From a virus: DNA of 64,000 nucleotides. This document shows positions 46,349-53,309 of this stretch, piece by piece. Under the pieces are notes generated by a model that saw only the letters and a program-made list of their open reading frames with translations, was not told the origin of the DNA and did not search any database. The translations under genes and the position numbers were made by a program. How positions within the stretch are numbered: position 1 is the stretch's first letter; every line of letters starts with the position of its first letter. The DNA is taken from positions 1 through 64,000 of IMG/VR virus record IMGVR_UViG_3300021963_000027; one strand, given 5' to 3'.

Positions 46349-46594
46349 ATGAAATACTTACCGACTATCGACCTCTGGAATCCCGCTGTGAATTACGCTG
46401 TTCGCACAGGACAATTGAAATTACAAGCGGGACAATGGGTGAAATGTGGCAATGAGAAGAAATCCCGCTTCGTCTGTGTAAAGCCTAAGAGCGGCACAAT
46501 CTGGGCAAGCCATTGGCAAGGGAATAGTAAAAGCACCAACGAGCGTTTCAAAACGTTGTTGGAAGCATCCAAAGGAATTAAAAAACTAGCTTAA
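46349..46594 (+). CDS. Hypothetical basic protein, 81 aa
   Basis: Promoter with TAAAAT, 9 nt. PAVNYAVRTGQLKLQAGQWV, then KPKSGTIWASHWQGNSKSTN: basic and aromatic, a typical small nucleic-acid-binding profile. The frame crosses the next CTAG box (GIKKLA) and stops at TAA within it. Confidence 0.6.
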   Translation: MKYLPTIDLWNPAVNYAVRTGQLKLQAGQWVKCGNEKKSRFVCVKPKSGTIWASHWQGNSKSTNERFKTLLEASKGIKKLA

Positions 46595-46603
46595 TATTGA
46601 GGC

Positions 46604-46768
46604 ATGACAAAAGAATTAACTGAAAAATACCTTGAAACAGCAATCAGAAGAAAATCTTATCTTCTTGATCGTATCTCGAAAGTGACAGATATTCTCGAAG
46701 AATTGGAAGGCGATCTGGAGGATGTGGAGAACGAAATCCAAGACTTGCAAAGCGTTTTAAAAAACTAA
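46604..46768 (+). CDS. Coiled-coil peptide, 54 aa
   Basis: CTAG-box promoter (-10 TAATAT, 6 nt). One long helix (RRKSYLLDRISKVTDILEEL, then EGDLEDVENEIQDLQSVLKN). Likely dimeric; unknown role. Confidence 0.55.
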   Translation: MTKELTEKYLETAIRRKSYLLDRISKVTDILEELEGDLEDVENEIQDLQSVLKN

Positions 46769-46787
46769 GATACAATCATAACATAAC

Positions 46788-47168
46788 ATGACAATCGCTC
46801 AACAACTTAACGTAAAGGAATTTCCATTCATTATCAAAGATTCCAATGGTAAAGAGATTTACTGGGAGAACTCTGATGGACTTTGGGAGAAGCGTGAATA
46901 CGATTCTAATGGTAAAGAGATTTACTACGAGGACTCCTATGGATTTTGGATTAAGCGTGAATACGATTCTAATGGTAAAGTGATTTACTCCGAGAACTAC
47001 AAAGGATATTGGATAAAGCGCGAGTGGGATTCCAAAGGTAATGTGATTTACTTCGAGAACTCCTATGGACAAATCGTTGATAATCGTCCCAAGACAGATG
47101 TTCAGAAAGCTATTGAACTTCTCACGAAAGAAGGATTGCTGGAAGATGGTGAGATTTTAAAAAACTAG
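46788..47168 (+). CDS. DSNG-repeat family protein F, 126 aa
   Basis: The promoter (TACAAT) leaves 11 nt. Four repeat units between the standard caps. The fourth unit and C-cap are almost identical in DNA to those of the 29918 gene, showing exchange between loci 17 kb apart. Confidence 0.78.
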   Translation: MTIAQQLNVKEFPFIIKDSNGKEIYWENSDGLWEKREYDSNGKEIYYEDSYGFWIKREYDSNGKVIYSENYKGYWIKREWDSKGNVIYFENSYGQIVDNRPKTDVQKAIELLTKEGLLEDGEILKN

Positions 47169-47182
47169 AATACAATCAACAC

Positions 47183-47452
47183 ATGTTCTTTACATATCGT
47201 CAAAACAACTCAGGTGGTAGATTCATTGGTGAAATCAATATCATCATCGAAGCCGATTCAGCAAAAGAAGCTGATGAAATTGCACAAGAAAACGGTGTAT
47301 ATTTCGATGGCGTTGATGAGGGTCACGACTGCGGATGCTGCGGTGATCGCTGGTCACGCGCATGGGAAAGTGATGGCACGGAAAATCCTGAAATTTACGA
47401 TGAAGCAGTAGGTGAAAGTCACAATTGCAAAATCGTTAGAAAACAAGCTTAA
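47183..47452 (+). CDS. Conserved phage protein with CGCCGDRW motif, 89 aa
   Basis: CTAG-box promoter (-10 TACAAT, 6 nt). Helix EADSAKEADEIAQENGVYFD followed by GVDEGHDCGCCGDRWSRAW. This small family (helix, then C-x-C-C-G-D-R-W) is frequent in phages. The clustered cysteines suggest metal binding; role unknown. Confidence 0.7.
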   Translation: MFFTYRQNNSGGRFIGEINIIIEADSAKEADEIAQENGVYFDGVDEGHDCGCCGDRWSRAWESDGTENPEIYDEAVGESHNCKIVRKQA

Positions 47453-47457
47453 TCTTG

Positions 47458-47510
47458 GTAACATGGTAAAGACCTCTCCCTTGGTGGTTCTTGGGAGAGG
47501 CAAATGTTAC
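47458..47510 (+). ncRNA. Nested stem-loop with CCTCTCCC/GGGAGAGG core
   Basis: Outer GTAACA/TGTTAC (47458-47463 and 47505-47510) and inner CCTCTCCC/GGGAGAGG (47473-47480 and 47493-47500). The 5' side ACATGGTAAAG recurs before the 53579 hairpin. It lies between a stop and the next CTAG box, so it may end or stabilise the mRNA. Confidence 0.6.
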
Positions 47511-47543
47511 AACAATTAAAAAACTAGACTATCATTGAGCCAT

Positions 47544-47798
47544 ATGAAAAACGAAATTCAATCTTATCGCGAAACAATTAAAAAGCTTGAAGAAACCAGA
47601 CAAAACACAGCAATTCTCGAAGTGGGTTGCGAGGTAACTTTAGCTAACGGAACGAAACAAATCATTTCAAAAGTAGAATTCGATGAAGCATATGGTGAGA
47701 ATGCATTTTACCGATGGGACAGATTCTTTCCGTATGAAATCGAACACGCTGCGATGTATGGCTCGAACTTGGAAATCGTGGATGTAAAACACAATTAA
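47544..47798 (+). CDS. Hypothetical protein, 84 aa
   Basis: Promoter with TATCAT; ATG at 8 nt, and an in-frame TTG (47535) lies closer. Coiled front (NEIQSYRETIKKLEETRQNT) then a beta domain with VGCEVTLANGTKQIISKVEF. Unknown. Confidence 0.55.
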   Translation: MKNEIQSYRETIKKLEETRQNTAILEVGCEVTLANGTKQIISKVEFDEAYGENAFYRWDRFFPYEIEHAAMYGSNLEIVDVKHN

Positions 47799-47823
47799 AA
47801 AACTAGATTAGAATTAGAGCATC

Positions 47824-48003
47824 ATGAAACAATATCCCACTCACGAAGAAATCTATGAGCAAATCAGAAAGCTTGTCCTTGGCAATGTCAATCACGCATC
47901 CATGCACAATCGCGAATCATTGGATGATTTGATTGCTGATCTGGAGCAATATCGTGATACTCTTCCAAGTGTCGATGAATACATGAAGGTAAACAAACTC
48001 TGA
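47824..48003 (+). CDS. Hypothetical protein, 59 aa
   Basis: Promoter with TAGAAT, 9 nt. Helical, acidic (EIYEQIRKLVLGNVNHASMH; ESLDDLIADLEQYRDTLP). Unknown. Confidence 0.55.
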   Translation: MKQYPTHEEIYEQIRKLVLGNVNHASMHNRESLDDLIADLEQYRDTLPSVDEYMKVNKL

Positions 48004-48030
48004 ATTAAAAAACTAGAATACAATTACATC

Positions 48031-48189
48031 ATGCAATCCATTTACATTATCGCAGCTTTCTTCGCTGGTTATCTTTTGCCAGAATTTATTAAGATGCTCG
48101 CACCTCGCAATTACACTGTTCCATTTATGATGAACATTATGTGCGGTTTCATCGCCTCTGCAATTCTCCACTACATCCTTACTCACTAA
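48031..48189 (+). CDS. Membrane protein, 52 aa
   Basis: CTAG-box promoter (-10 TACAAT, 6 nt). Two hydrophobic segments (IYIIAAFFAGYLLPEFI; MMNIMCGFIASAILHYILTH). Followed by CGAACTCAGAATTA, a partial copy of the CGAACTCTGATA element seen at 28721 and 28942. Confidence 0.55.
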   Translation: MQSIYIIAAFFAGYLLPEFIKMLAPRNYTVPFMMNIMCGFIASAILHYILTH

Positions 48190-48229
48190 TATCGAACTCA
48201 GAATTAAAAAACTAGATTAGAATTGAGCC

Positions 48230-48460
48230 ATGACAAACAACATCGTAGTAATCAAAATCCACAATGCAAGAGTATCATCTGTTTACAGTGTAGATACCAT
48301 AGAAAATGCCAAAGCACTGGTGAGTGATCTATTCTTTAGCCAATTCCATCGCTCCCTCAATGAAGAGGAAATTGATGATCTGGAAGTATTCATGGAATTG
48401 TATAATGACGAAGACCATGACAATCAATTCACATTCTCCATCTCATTCGTTGACAATTAA
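48230..48460 (+). CDS. Hypothetical protein, 76 aa, paralogue of 52175
   Basis: Promoter with TAGAAT, 6 nt. VIKIHNARVSSVYSVDTIEN, then YNDEDHDNQFTFSISFVDN. The 52175 product is nearly collinear (VIKLHNSTVSSVYSTDTVEG, then YNDEDHDNIFTFSIAF). Likely duplicated cassette; function unknown. Confidence 0.65.
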   Translation: MTNNIVVIKIHNARVSSVYSVDTIENAKALVSDLFFSQFHRSLNEEEIDDLEVFMELYNDEDHDNQFTFSISFVDN

Positions 48461-48484
48461 AAAACTAGAGTAACATTGAGCCAT

Positions 48485-48694
48485 ATGAAAAAACAATATC
48501 TCATAATCCAATTGGAAACCAAAGAGAGTCAAGTTCCTGATGGTTATCACATGACTACGAGAACAGAGTATTTTGGCGTTACTAATGGTTATCCTATCAC
48601 TTTCGATACACTGGAAGAAGCAGAAAAAGAATTGGCACTGCGGATTGGTAAATGGTCTAAATACACGATCATCCCCCTTTACACTCAAGAATAA
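48485..48694 (+). CDS. Hypothetical protein, 69 aa
   Basis: Promoter with TAACAT, 8 nt to the ATG. Beta-rich (QYLIIQLETKESQVPDGYHM; FGVTNGYPITFDTLEEAEK). Unknown. Confidence 0.55.
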   Translation: MKKQYLIIQLETKESQVPDGYHMTTRTEYFGVTNGYPITFDTLEEAEKELALRIGKWSKYTIIPLYTQE

Positions 48695-48717
48695 AAAAAC
48701 TAGATTAAAATTAGGAC

Positions 48718-48912
48718 ATGGAAAGTATTAAACGATACAATTGGACAATCCGCAACACTGTTACTGATAAGATAGTTGGGTATAATTGTCGGTTCTGCGC
48801 TTGTGACGAAAATCATGTTCGTAGTAGTCCATCGGTTCAAATTTGGGCAAATGGTGATGAAATCGAAGTGATTGCAGAATCATTCAGTGACTTCGATGAA
48901 TTAGTGGGATAA
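48718..48912 (+). CDS. Hypothetical protein, 64 aa
   Basis: Promoter with TAAAAT, 6 nt. RYNWTIRNTVTDKIVGYNCR with F-C-A-C, then an acidic beta end. Perhaps metal-binding; not recognised. Confidence 0.55.
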   Translation: MESIKRYNWTIRNTVTDKIVGYNCRFCACDENHVRSSPSVQIWANGDEIEVIAESFSDFDELVG

Positions 48913-48934
48913 AAAACTAGATTAGAATTGGGAC

Positions 48935-49117
48935 ATGGAAACAACCAAAGAAAAGATGGAGAAAGCTTACGAGAGCTTGAAAAACATTCAAGAAATCCTA
49001 AGCACTGTAGTTGCCTCTGAAATTGATCAGACTTTCGACTTCTATCGCATGACAAATAACGTTTTCATTGCAAAAATGCACATGGAACATATTCTCCAAC
49101 ACCCAATTAAAAACTAG
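48935..49117 (+). CDS. Hypothetical helical protein, 60 aa
   Basis: Promoter with TAGAAT, 6 nt. Helical (KEKMEKAYESLKNIQEILST), end HPIKN with CTAG-box tail. Followed at once by the promoter of a ncRNA. Confidence 0.55.
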   Translation: METTKEKMEKAYESLKNIQEILSTVVASEIDQTFDFYRMTNNVFIAKMHMEHILQHPIKN

Positions 49118-49125
49118 AACATACT
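49108..49125 (+). promoter_or_regulatory. CTAG-box promoter of a probable ncRNA
   Basis: TTAAAAACTAGAA with CATACT at 49120-49125. Six nt later, at 49132, the structured RNA begins. There is no ATG at that place and no ORF. Confidence 0.7.
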
Positions 49126-49131
49126 TTCATT

Positions 49132-49205
49132 CTACGGAGAAATAGGGTTCAAGTCCCTTAGTCTAGCAATCGCTAGTCATAGCATACTGGTCATGCGCCG
49201 TTTTT
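49132..49205 (+). ncRNA. Cloverleaf-like RNA with a T-loop hairpin, 70-75 nt
   Basis: Closing stem ACGG/CCGT (49134-49137 with 49198-49201). Inside are AGGG-TTCAAGT-CCCT (49144-49158, a T-arm with canonical T-loop), CTAGC-AATC-GCTAG (49163-49176) and GCAT-ACTGGTC-ATGC (49182-49196). A T-run follows at 49201-49205. The arm order differs from a tRNA because the T-arm comes first. Promoter, structure and T-run make a complete RNA gene. Confidence 0.7.
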
Positions 49206-49232
49206 CTTTAAAAACTAGATTAGAATTAGGAC

Positions 49233-49619
49233 ATGCAAAAGATCAGCACAACACAATTCGGTGGTATCAAAGTCACCATGTTTCTCTCCAACACCAAGCA
49301 ACCAACTTGGTCAAACGGTAATCATGATCATTATCGAGTGAAGATTGAACATGAGGGAAAATCCCACACTTTCGATTTTTGGGGTAGCATTGCCAATAAA
49401 GAAAATAATCAATTGGAGAATGTAAAAAATGCTCTGAATTGCTTTGCCAGTGATTGCGATCTGGGAGAGGGTGAATTCAAAGACTTCATCTGGAAAACAG
49501 GTGGATTCGAAGATTCAAAGAATTTGAAAATCTTCAAAGCTTGTCAGAAATCCCATAAAGCAATGAAACGCTTGAACATTCCCAACGATGTTTTCCTTGG
49601 ATGGTTGGACGGTGAATAA
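49233..49619 (+). CDS. Hypothetical protein, 128 aa
   Basis: Promoter with TAGAAT, 6 nt. Phage-type small protein: YRVKIEHEGKSHTFDFWGSI, then ALNCFASDCDLGEGEFKDF. Beta sheet plus helices; unknown function but recurrent pattern in phages (F-D-F-W-G-S). Confidence 0.6.
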   Translation: MQKISTTQFGGIKVTMFLSNTKQPTWSNGNHDHYRVKIEHEGKSHTFDFWGSIANKENNQLENVKNALNCFASDCDLGEGEFKDFIWKTGGFEDSKNLKIFKACQKSHKAMKRLNIPNDVFLGWLDGE

Positions 49620-49641
49620 AAAACTAGATTAGAATTGGGAC

Positions 49642-49923
49642 ATGACAACAATCCATCTAATCAACCTTTGTAGAGAATCAGATTTTCAAAAGAAATACGG
49701 TTCGCAAGTCTATTACGATATTTCAAAGGCTAAAAAGGAATCAAATTGTTTCGATGATGTTATTCGTTCCCTACAACAAGAACACGATGATTTTGTTGGG
49801 TTCTCAGGAGAAGAACACACTAAACAACGCAAGCAAGACATTCAAAACGCAATTCAATTTTTGAACGATTACAAAGAAAATGTCAATCTCGCCAACATGA
49901 CAGTTCAATTTGTAGAATATTAA
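49642..49923 (+). CDS. Hypothetical protein, 93 aa
   Basis: Promoter with TAGAAT, 6 nt. Alpha/beta (SQVYYDISKAKKESNCFDDV; EEHTKQRKQDIQNAIQFLND). Unknown. Confidence 0.55.
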   Translation: MTTIHLINLCRESDFQKKYGSQVYYDISKAKKESNCFDDVIRSLQQEHDDFVGFSGEEHTKQRKQDIQNAIQFLNDYKENVNLANMTVQFVEY

Positions 49924-49945
49924 AAAACTAGATTAGAATTAGGAC

Positions 49946-50212
49946 ATGCGAACATACATTCAATATAAAGACGGAAAACAAAAAGAAGTCAAGAATCTGG
50001 GTTGGTTAGCTCGTAATATCACCCGTGTCGAAGGTATCACAATCAGCGATAGAAACGATGGTGCGAAATGCGGATGCCAATTCGTGGCAACTCTATCGGG
50101 AGGGGATTACTACCACACTGCATTCAATTCTTACGATGTTTGTAAAGATTGGATTGCAAGCCGTAGAGGACTGAAAAACGTTCGTGTCATTGATCTTGTC
50201 GATCTCATTTAA
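49946..50212 (+). CDS. Hypothetical protein, 88 aa
   Basis: Promoter with TAGAAT, 6 nt. Beta-rich front (RTYIQYKDGKQKEVKNLGWL), then CGCQFVATLSGGDYYHTAFN with a helix that ends in basic residues. Unknown. Confidence 0.55.
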   Translation: MRTYIQYKDGKQKEVKNLGWLARNITRVEGITISDRNDGAKCGCQFVATLSGGDYYHTAFNSYDVCKDWIASRRGLKNVRVIDLVDLI

Positions 50213-50234
50213 AAAACTAGAATAGAATTAGAAC

Positions 50235-50447
50235 ATGACAGAGACTATTATCATAAATCATTTTACTGGTTATCGTAAGTTGATCCTTACAAAAGGTTTA
50301 CCCAAGATTGGAACTCTAAGAAAACACCTGCGAGCAAGTAAAGCCCAAGGATGCCAAAGCGTAACCCATATTTTCACGGAACAAGGTGTAATTGATGTCA
50401 CACGATTCGGGGAAGTTCTAATCAATGGAAGACAATTAAAAAACTAG
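50235..50447 (+). CDS. Hypothetical basic protein, 70 aa
   Basis: Promoter with TAGAAT, 6 nt. TIIINHFTGYRKLILTKGLP, then KHLRASKAQGCQSVTHIF. Basic alpha/beta; ends RQLKN with CTAG-box tail. Confidence 0.55.
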   Translation: MTETIIINHFTGYRKLILTKGLPKIGTLRKHLRASKAQGCQSVTHIFTEQGVIDVTRFGEVLINGRQLKN

Positions 50448-50461
50448 AATACAATTACACC

Positions 50462-50755
50462 ATGCCTATTATTGAACCAAATTTAAGCAAAGAAGTCAAA
50501 GCATACATTGCTAAAGAATGTCACCGCATCTTGAAAGCAGTGGAAGAGGGTCGTGCAATCAAATACGTGGGACTGTGCTCCAATTCCAAGATGGATGAAA
50601 AATTACTAATCAGCCTTAAAGATGTTTTCCATAAATCCTACCCTTTCAATAGTAGTGGTGGGGAATATGGAGCGGAAGCTATGTCACAATCAATCTTTAA
50701 AAATAAAAAGCGCATGGCATTTCTTCGTCGATGGGCAAAGAAACATAAAAACTAG
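50462..50755 (+). CDS. Hypothetical basic protein, 97 aa
   Basis: CTAG-box promoter (-10 TACAAT, 6 nt). Helical (KEVKAYIAKECHRILKAVEE) and a basic end (NKKRMAFLRRWAKKHKN). Possibly nucleic-acid binding. Confidence 0.55.
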   Translation: MPIIEPNLSKEVKAYIAKECHRILKAVEEGRAIKYVGLCSNSKMDEKLLISLKDVFHKSYPFNSSGGEYGAEAMSQSIFKNKKRMAFLRRWAKKHKN

Positions 50756-50769
50756 AATACACTTGGGAC

Positions 50770-50973
50770 ATGAAAAGATACAGATACGATCCTTATTGTG
50801 ATAGCTTCAAGTGCTTCCAAGGAATGGAAGAATCACCTGATGGTGATTGGGTGAACATCGAAGCAAGAGAACTCCTGAAACGTGCGATGGATTTACTACA
50901 AGATTATTGCACGGAACTCAATGGCATGAATTGCTATCTCAGCAAAGAGATTGAAGAATTTCTTAAAAACTAA
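50770..50973 (+). CDS. Hypothetical protein, 67 aa
   Basis: CTAG-box promoter (-10 TACACT, 6 nt). YRYDPYCDSFKCFQGMEESP then a helical part (ARELLKRAMDLLQDYCTEL). Short relative of coiled phage proteins; unknown role. Confidence 0.55.
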   Translation: MKRYRYDPYCDSFKCFQGMEESPDGDWVNIEARELLKRAMDLLQDYCTELNGMNCYLSKEIEEFLKN

Positions 50974-50987
50974 GATTCAATAAACAC

Positions 50988-51191
50988 ATGAACAGAAGCA
51001 GAATCGCATTGGTTTACATGGATGATGGAAACAATTTCTTCATCGAAAATCCCCCGAATGGTAATCCCGAAACATGGATTGATCATCATGTTTATTCCAT
51101 CTCTAATGTGGAGAATGTCATAGTTTATGATTTGGGAGGGGTGGTAGAGAATTGGGTAAATCCTGATGTGTCATCCGAAGAAGAGGAATAA
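50988..51191 (+). CDS. Hypothetical acidic protein, 67 aa
   Basis: Promoter variant AAAAACTAAGA with TTCAAT, 6 nt. Beta-rich with an acidic end (VENWVNPDVSSEEEE). Unknown. Confidence 0.55.
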   Translation: MNRSRIALVYMDDGNNFFIENPPNGNPETWIDHHVYSISNVENVIVYDLGGVVENWVNPDVSSEEEE

Positions 51192-51213
51192 AAAACTAGA
51201 TTAAAATAAACAC

Positions 51214-51351
51214 ATGATGACACTTGAACAAATTATCAATTTCTTCAAATCTCTGGAAGAAATCACCCATGAAAACATGGAATCTGAATCAGATAGAACG
51301 GAATTGTTGCGCTGTGTTGCTCTAGCAGAAAATGCTCTTCGCGGTGGTTAA
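51214..51351 (+). CDS. Hypothetical acidic peptide, 45 aa
   Basis: Promoter with TAAAAT, 6 nt to ATGATG. Helical MMTLEQIINFFKSLEEITHE, then RTELLRCVALAENALRGG. Unknown. Confidence 0.5.
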   Translation: MMTLEQIINFFKSLEEITHENMESESDRTELLRCVALAENALRGG

Positions 51352-51356
51352 TCAAC

Positions 51357-51437
51357 ATGATTAAAAACATTGATAAACCAAGGAAAAACGACTGCGACAA
51401 AATGACGCAGGGGTGTGACAAAATGACGCAGGGATAG
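51357..51437 (+). CDS. Peptide, 26 aa, made of a DNA repeat
   Basis: The ATG follows the previous TAA by 5 nt. The last 14 codons are two copies of TGYGACAAAATGACGCAGGG, giving CDKMTQG twice. The same DNA core occurs at 53705. More likely a repeat site than a protein gene. Confidence 0.3.
   Translation: MIKNIDKPRKNDCDKMTQGCDKMTQG
51397..51435. repeat. Direct repeat TGACAAAATGACGCA type, two copies here, one at 53705
   Basis: GYGACAAAATGACGCAGGG occurs twice in tandem at about 51397-51435 and once as TGTGACAAAATGACGCA at 53705-53721. It includes the half-palindrome TGACGCA. Possibly a protein-binding site. Confidence 0.55.
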
Positions 51438-51485
51438 ACGGATATAGAAAAGAATATAAATAAAAAACTAGAGTAAAATTTTACT

Positions 51486-51728
51486 ATGCTCAACATCACC
51501 ATTGATCCCAAAGAAATCCGCGCTGAATATCGTGAAGACCAAAGCAATCGCGGATGGTTGTATATCTCAGTTCCTAACGGATGGGATGACGTATCAAAAT
51601 TGTGTAAGAAAGTTCTCACGTATGACAATCGCAAATTCTTTTATAGTGGTTGGAATTCCGATAGAAATGATTGTTTCTTCAAGGAAGAACTGGTAGGAAG
51701 TTCCACGGTGGTAGCACGAATCAATTAA
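51486..51728 (+). CDS. Hypothetical protein, 80 aa
   Basis: Promoter with TAAAAT, 6 nt. Alpha/beta with SNRGWLYISVPNGWDDVSKL and FFYSGWNSDRNDCFFKEE. Unknown. Confidence 0.55.
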   Translation: MLNITIDPKEIRAEYREDQSNRGWLYISVPNGWDDVSKLCKKVLTYDNRKFFYSGWNSDRNDCFFKEELVGSSTVVARIN

Positions 51729-51749
51729 AAACTAGAATAAACTGATAAC

Positions 51750-51929
51750 ATGATAAGACAATACACCAATCAACTACTGGAAATGATCGACAACGGAATC
51801 CTTGATGCTGAAACGGTTCTCCGTTCGTGTCTCTCTTATATGTCCGAAGCAGAAGTGCAGGACATGGCAGAATCCGAGGGATTCATCGAAGAAGAGGAAG
51901 AGGAAGAGGAAGAGGACGAAGAAGAGTAA
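51750..51929 (+). CDS. Acidic-tail protein, 59 aa
   Basis: Promoter with TAAACT, 6 nt. Helical (QLLEMIDNGILDAETVLRSC, then MSEAEVQDMAESEGF) and a 14-residue poly-acidic end. Such phage proteins with L-S-Y-M-S-E-x-E-V-x-x-M-A motifs are common and uncharacterised. Confidence 0.65.
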   Translation: MIRQYTNQLLEMIDNGILDAETVLRSCLSYMSEAEVQDMAESEGFIEEEEEEEEEDEEE

Positions 51930-51939
51930 AATCCCCCCT

Positions 51940-52029
51940 CAGTCTCAATAAGGGCATTTTCAAGAATCCTTGATATATCAATGAAAAAAGTCATTTTGCT
52001 CTAGGACTATTTGAAGCTTATTGAGACTG
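51940..52029 (+). ncRNA. Structured RNA with 13-bp closing stem
   Basis: CAGTCTCAATAAG (51940-51952) pairs perfectly with CTTATTGAGACTG (52017-52029). Inside are TCAAG-AATC-CTTGA and AATGA-AAAAAG-TCATT. It lies between a stop codon and a tRNA promoter. No T-run at the 3' end, so more than a simple terminator. Confidence 0.65.
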
Positions 52030-52040
52030 GAAAACACAAA

Positions 52041-52060
52041 TTAAAAAACTAGACTAATAT
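52041..52060 (+). promoter_or_regulatory. CTAG-box promoter of the second tRNA-type gene
   Basis: TTAAAAAACTAGAC with TAATAT at 52055-52060. The seventh nucleotide downstream, G52067, is exactly the 5' end of the tRNA with an 8-bp acceptor. The tRNA takes the place the ATG has at protein genes. Confidence 0.75.
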
Positions 52061-52066
52061 GTGTAT

Positions 52067-52140
52067 GTTGTCGGTGGCGAAGTGGTAACGCGAGGCTGAA
52101 TTAACAGCAAGAAACGTGAGTTCGATTCTCACCCGACGAC
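52067..52140 (+). tRNA. tRNA of undetermined type, 8-bp acceptor, 6-nt anticodon loop
   Basis: Acceptor GTTGTCGG/CCGACGAC (52067-52074 with 52133-52140), D-arm with GCGAAGTGGTAACGC, anticodon arm GCTG-AATTAA-CAGC with only 6 loop bases, and T-arm GTGAG-TTCGATT-CTCAC. The extra G at the 5' end paired with C at the discriminator position is a tRNA-His trait, but no GTG anticodon is present. Decoding specificity cannot be assigned. Confidence 0.75.
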
Positions 52141-52174
52141 ACACTCTTTAAAAACTAACCTAAAATAATACCAC

Positions 52175-52402
52175 ATGAAAGACATCGCAGTAATCAAACT
52201 TCATAATAGCACAGTAAGTTCCGTTTATAGCACGGACACTGTAGAAGGTGCAAAAGAACTGGTGCGGGATTTGTTCTATTTCCAATTCAAACGCACTCTA
52301 AATGATGAAGAAAATGACCAATTGGAAGACATGTTAGAAGTTTACAATGATGAAGATCATGATAATATTTTCACATTCAGCATCGCATTTGTCAATCCTT
52401 AA
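52175..52402 (+). CDS. Hypothetical protein, 75 aa, paralogue of 48230
   Basis: Promoter variant AAAAACTAACC with TAAAAT, 8 nt. Collinear with the 48230 product (see there), about two thirds identical by eye. Duplicated cassette of unknown function. Confidence 0.65.
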   Translation: MKDIAVIKLHNSTVSSVYSTDTVEGAKELVRDLFYFQFKRTLNDEENDQLEDMLEVYNDEDHDNIFTFSIAFVNP

Positions 52403-52423
52403 AAACTAGACTAAACTGATACC

Positions 52424-52756
52424 ATGACCAACACCGACCTACAACAACCAAACGATCTATCAAACAAAGGCAAACAAGCCCATGCTGCAATCGTGGCATT
52501 TCTTGAGAAGCACAAACTCACCTACACAGGGGGATGCAAAGCGTTCTATTCACCTAAAGAGTGGAAGGAGCGGGAAGAGGATTACGGGTGTGACAGTGAG
52601 CTTGTCGTGGTGTATGATGGGGGTGATCACGGAGACGCTTTCTCATACAGCCGTGAGAATTACAAGATGATCGAAGCAATGAATGAGATTCTGAAACCGC
52701 TCGGTCTTTACAGTGAACCATGCACCTGCTGGTACACAGCGATCTACCTCAGTTAA
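52424..52756 (+). CDS. Hypothetical protein, 110 aa
   Basis: Promoter with TAAACT, 6 nt. Helical front (GKQAHAAIVAFLEKHKLTYT), then SPKEWKEREEDYGCDSELVV and YDGGDHGDAFSY. Pattern of a small phage alpha/beta protein; role unknown. Confidence 0.6.
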   Translation: MTNTDLQQPNDLSNKGKQAHAAIVAFLEKHKLTYTGGCKAFYSPKEWKEREEDYGCDSELVVVYDGGDHGDAFSYSRENYKMIEAMNEILKPLGLYSEPCTCWYTAIYLS

Positions 52757-52778
52757 AAAACTAGACTAACATTGCACC

Positions 52779-52982
52779 ATGATCATTCGATACACTAGCA
52801 AGATGGGATATAAAGCAATGCCAGATGAGAAGTTCAAAGGAACAGTTCTTGAGGCGAAAGCTCATGCGATGGGGAAAATGAATGATGATACTTACACCAT
52901 CTCCATTGAAGACAAGAAAAACAAAATTGTTTTTAACTATGGCTACACGGGAGTATCTCTCGGACAAAATAAAGTGAAATAA
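52779..52982 (+). CDS. Hypothetical protein, 67 aa
   Basis: Promoter with TAACAT, 6 nt. MIIRYTSKMGYKAMPDEKFK, then DDTYTISIEDKKNKIVF: beta-sheet protein. Unknown. Confidence 0.55.
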   Translation: MIIRYTSKMGYKAMPDEKFKGTVLEAKAHAMGKMNDDTYTISIEDKKNKIVFNYGYTGVSLGQNKVK

Positions 52983-53003
52983 AAACTAGACTAACATTGC
53001 ACC

Positions 53004-53114
53004 ATGACATACCTATTCATTCCGACACTCATCATATCATTCATAGCTATCGGCTCCCGCAGCTTCATATTCTATGCTACTGCGATAGTCATGTGGTGTC
53101 TGACACTCAGCTAA
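53004..53114 (+). CDS. Membrane peptide, 36 aa
   Basis: Promoter with TAACAT, 6 nt; the promoter and spacer copy those of 52779. MTYLFIPTLIISFIAIGSRS plus a second hydrophobic stretch. Two short membrane segments. Confidence 0.55.
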   Translation: MTYLFIPTLIISFIAIGSRSFIFYATAIVMWCLTLS

Positions 53115-53146
53115 GAATTAAAAAACTAGACTAAACTGATTCCGTT

Positions 53147-53272
53147 ATGAAATACAAACACTGCACAATCCTCAAAGCAATCGCTGGTTACAATGTATAT
53201 GCCAGCAATGACATCTTGAATGTTCCTACCATCGCAGCAGCAAAGGCACTGATCGACGGATTAAAAAACTAG
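53147..53272 (+). CDS. Hypothetical peptide, 41 aa
   Basis: Promoter with TAAACT, 9 nt. MKYKHCTILKAIAGYNVYAS, then a helix (IAAAKALIDGLKN) with CTAG-box tail. Similar to small phage peptides with a YNVY-A-S-N turn. Unknown. Confidence 0.55.
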   Translation: MKYKHCTILKAIAGYNVYASNDILNVPTIAAAKALIDGLKN

Positions 53273-53309
53273 ACTAAACTGATAACGTAACCAATAACCA
53301 CTGAATACC

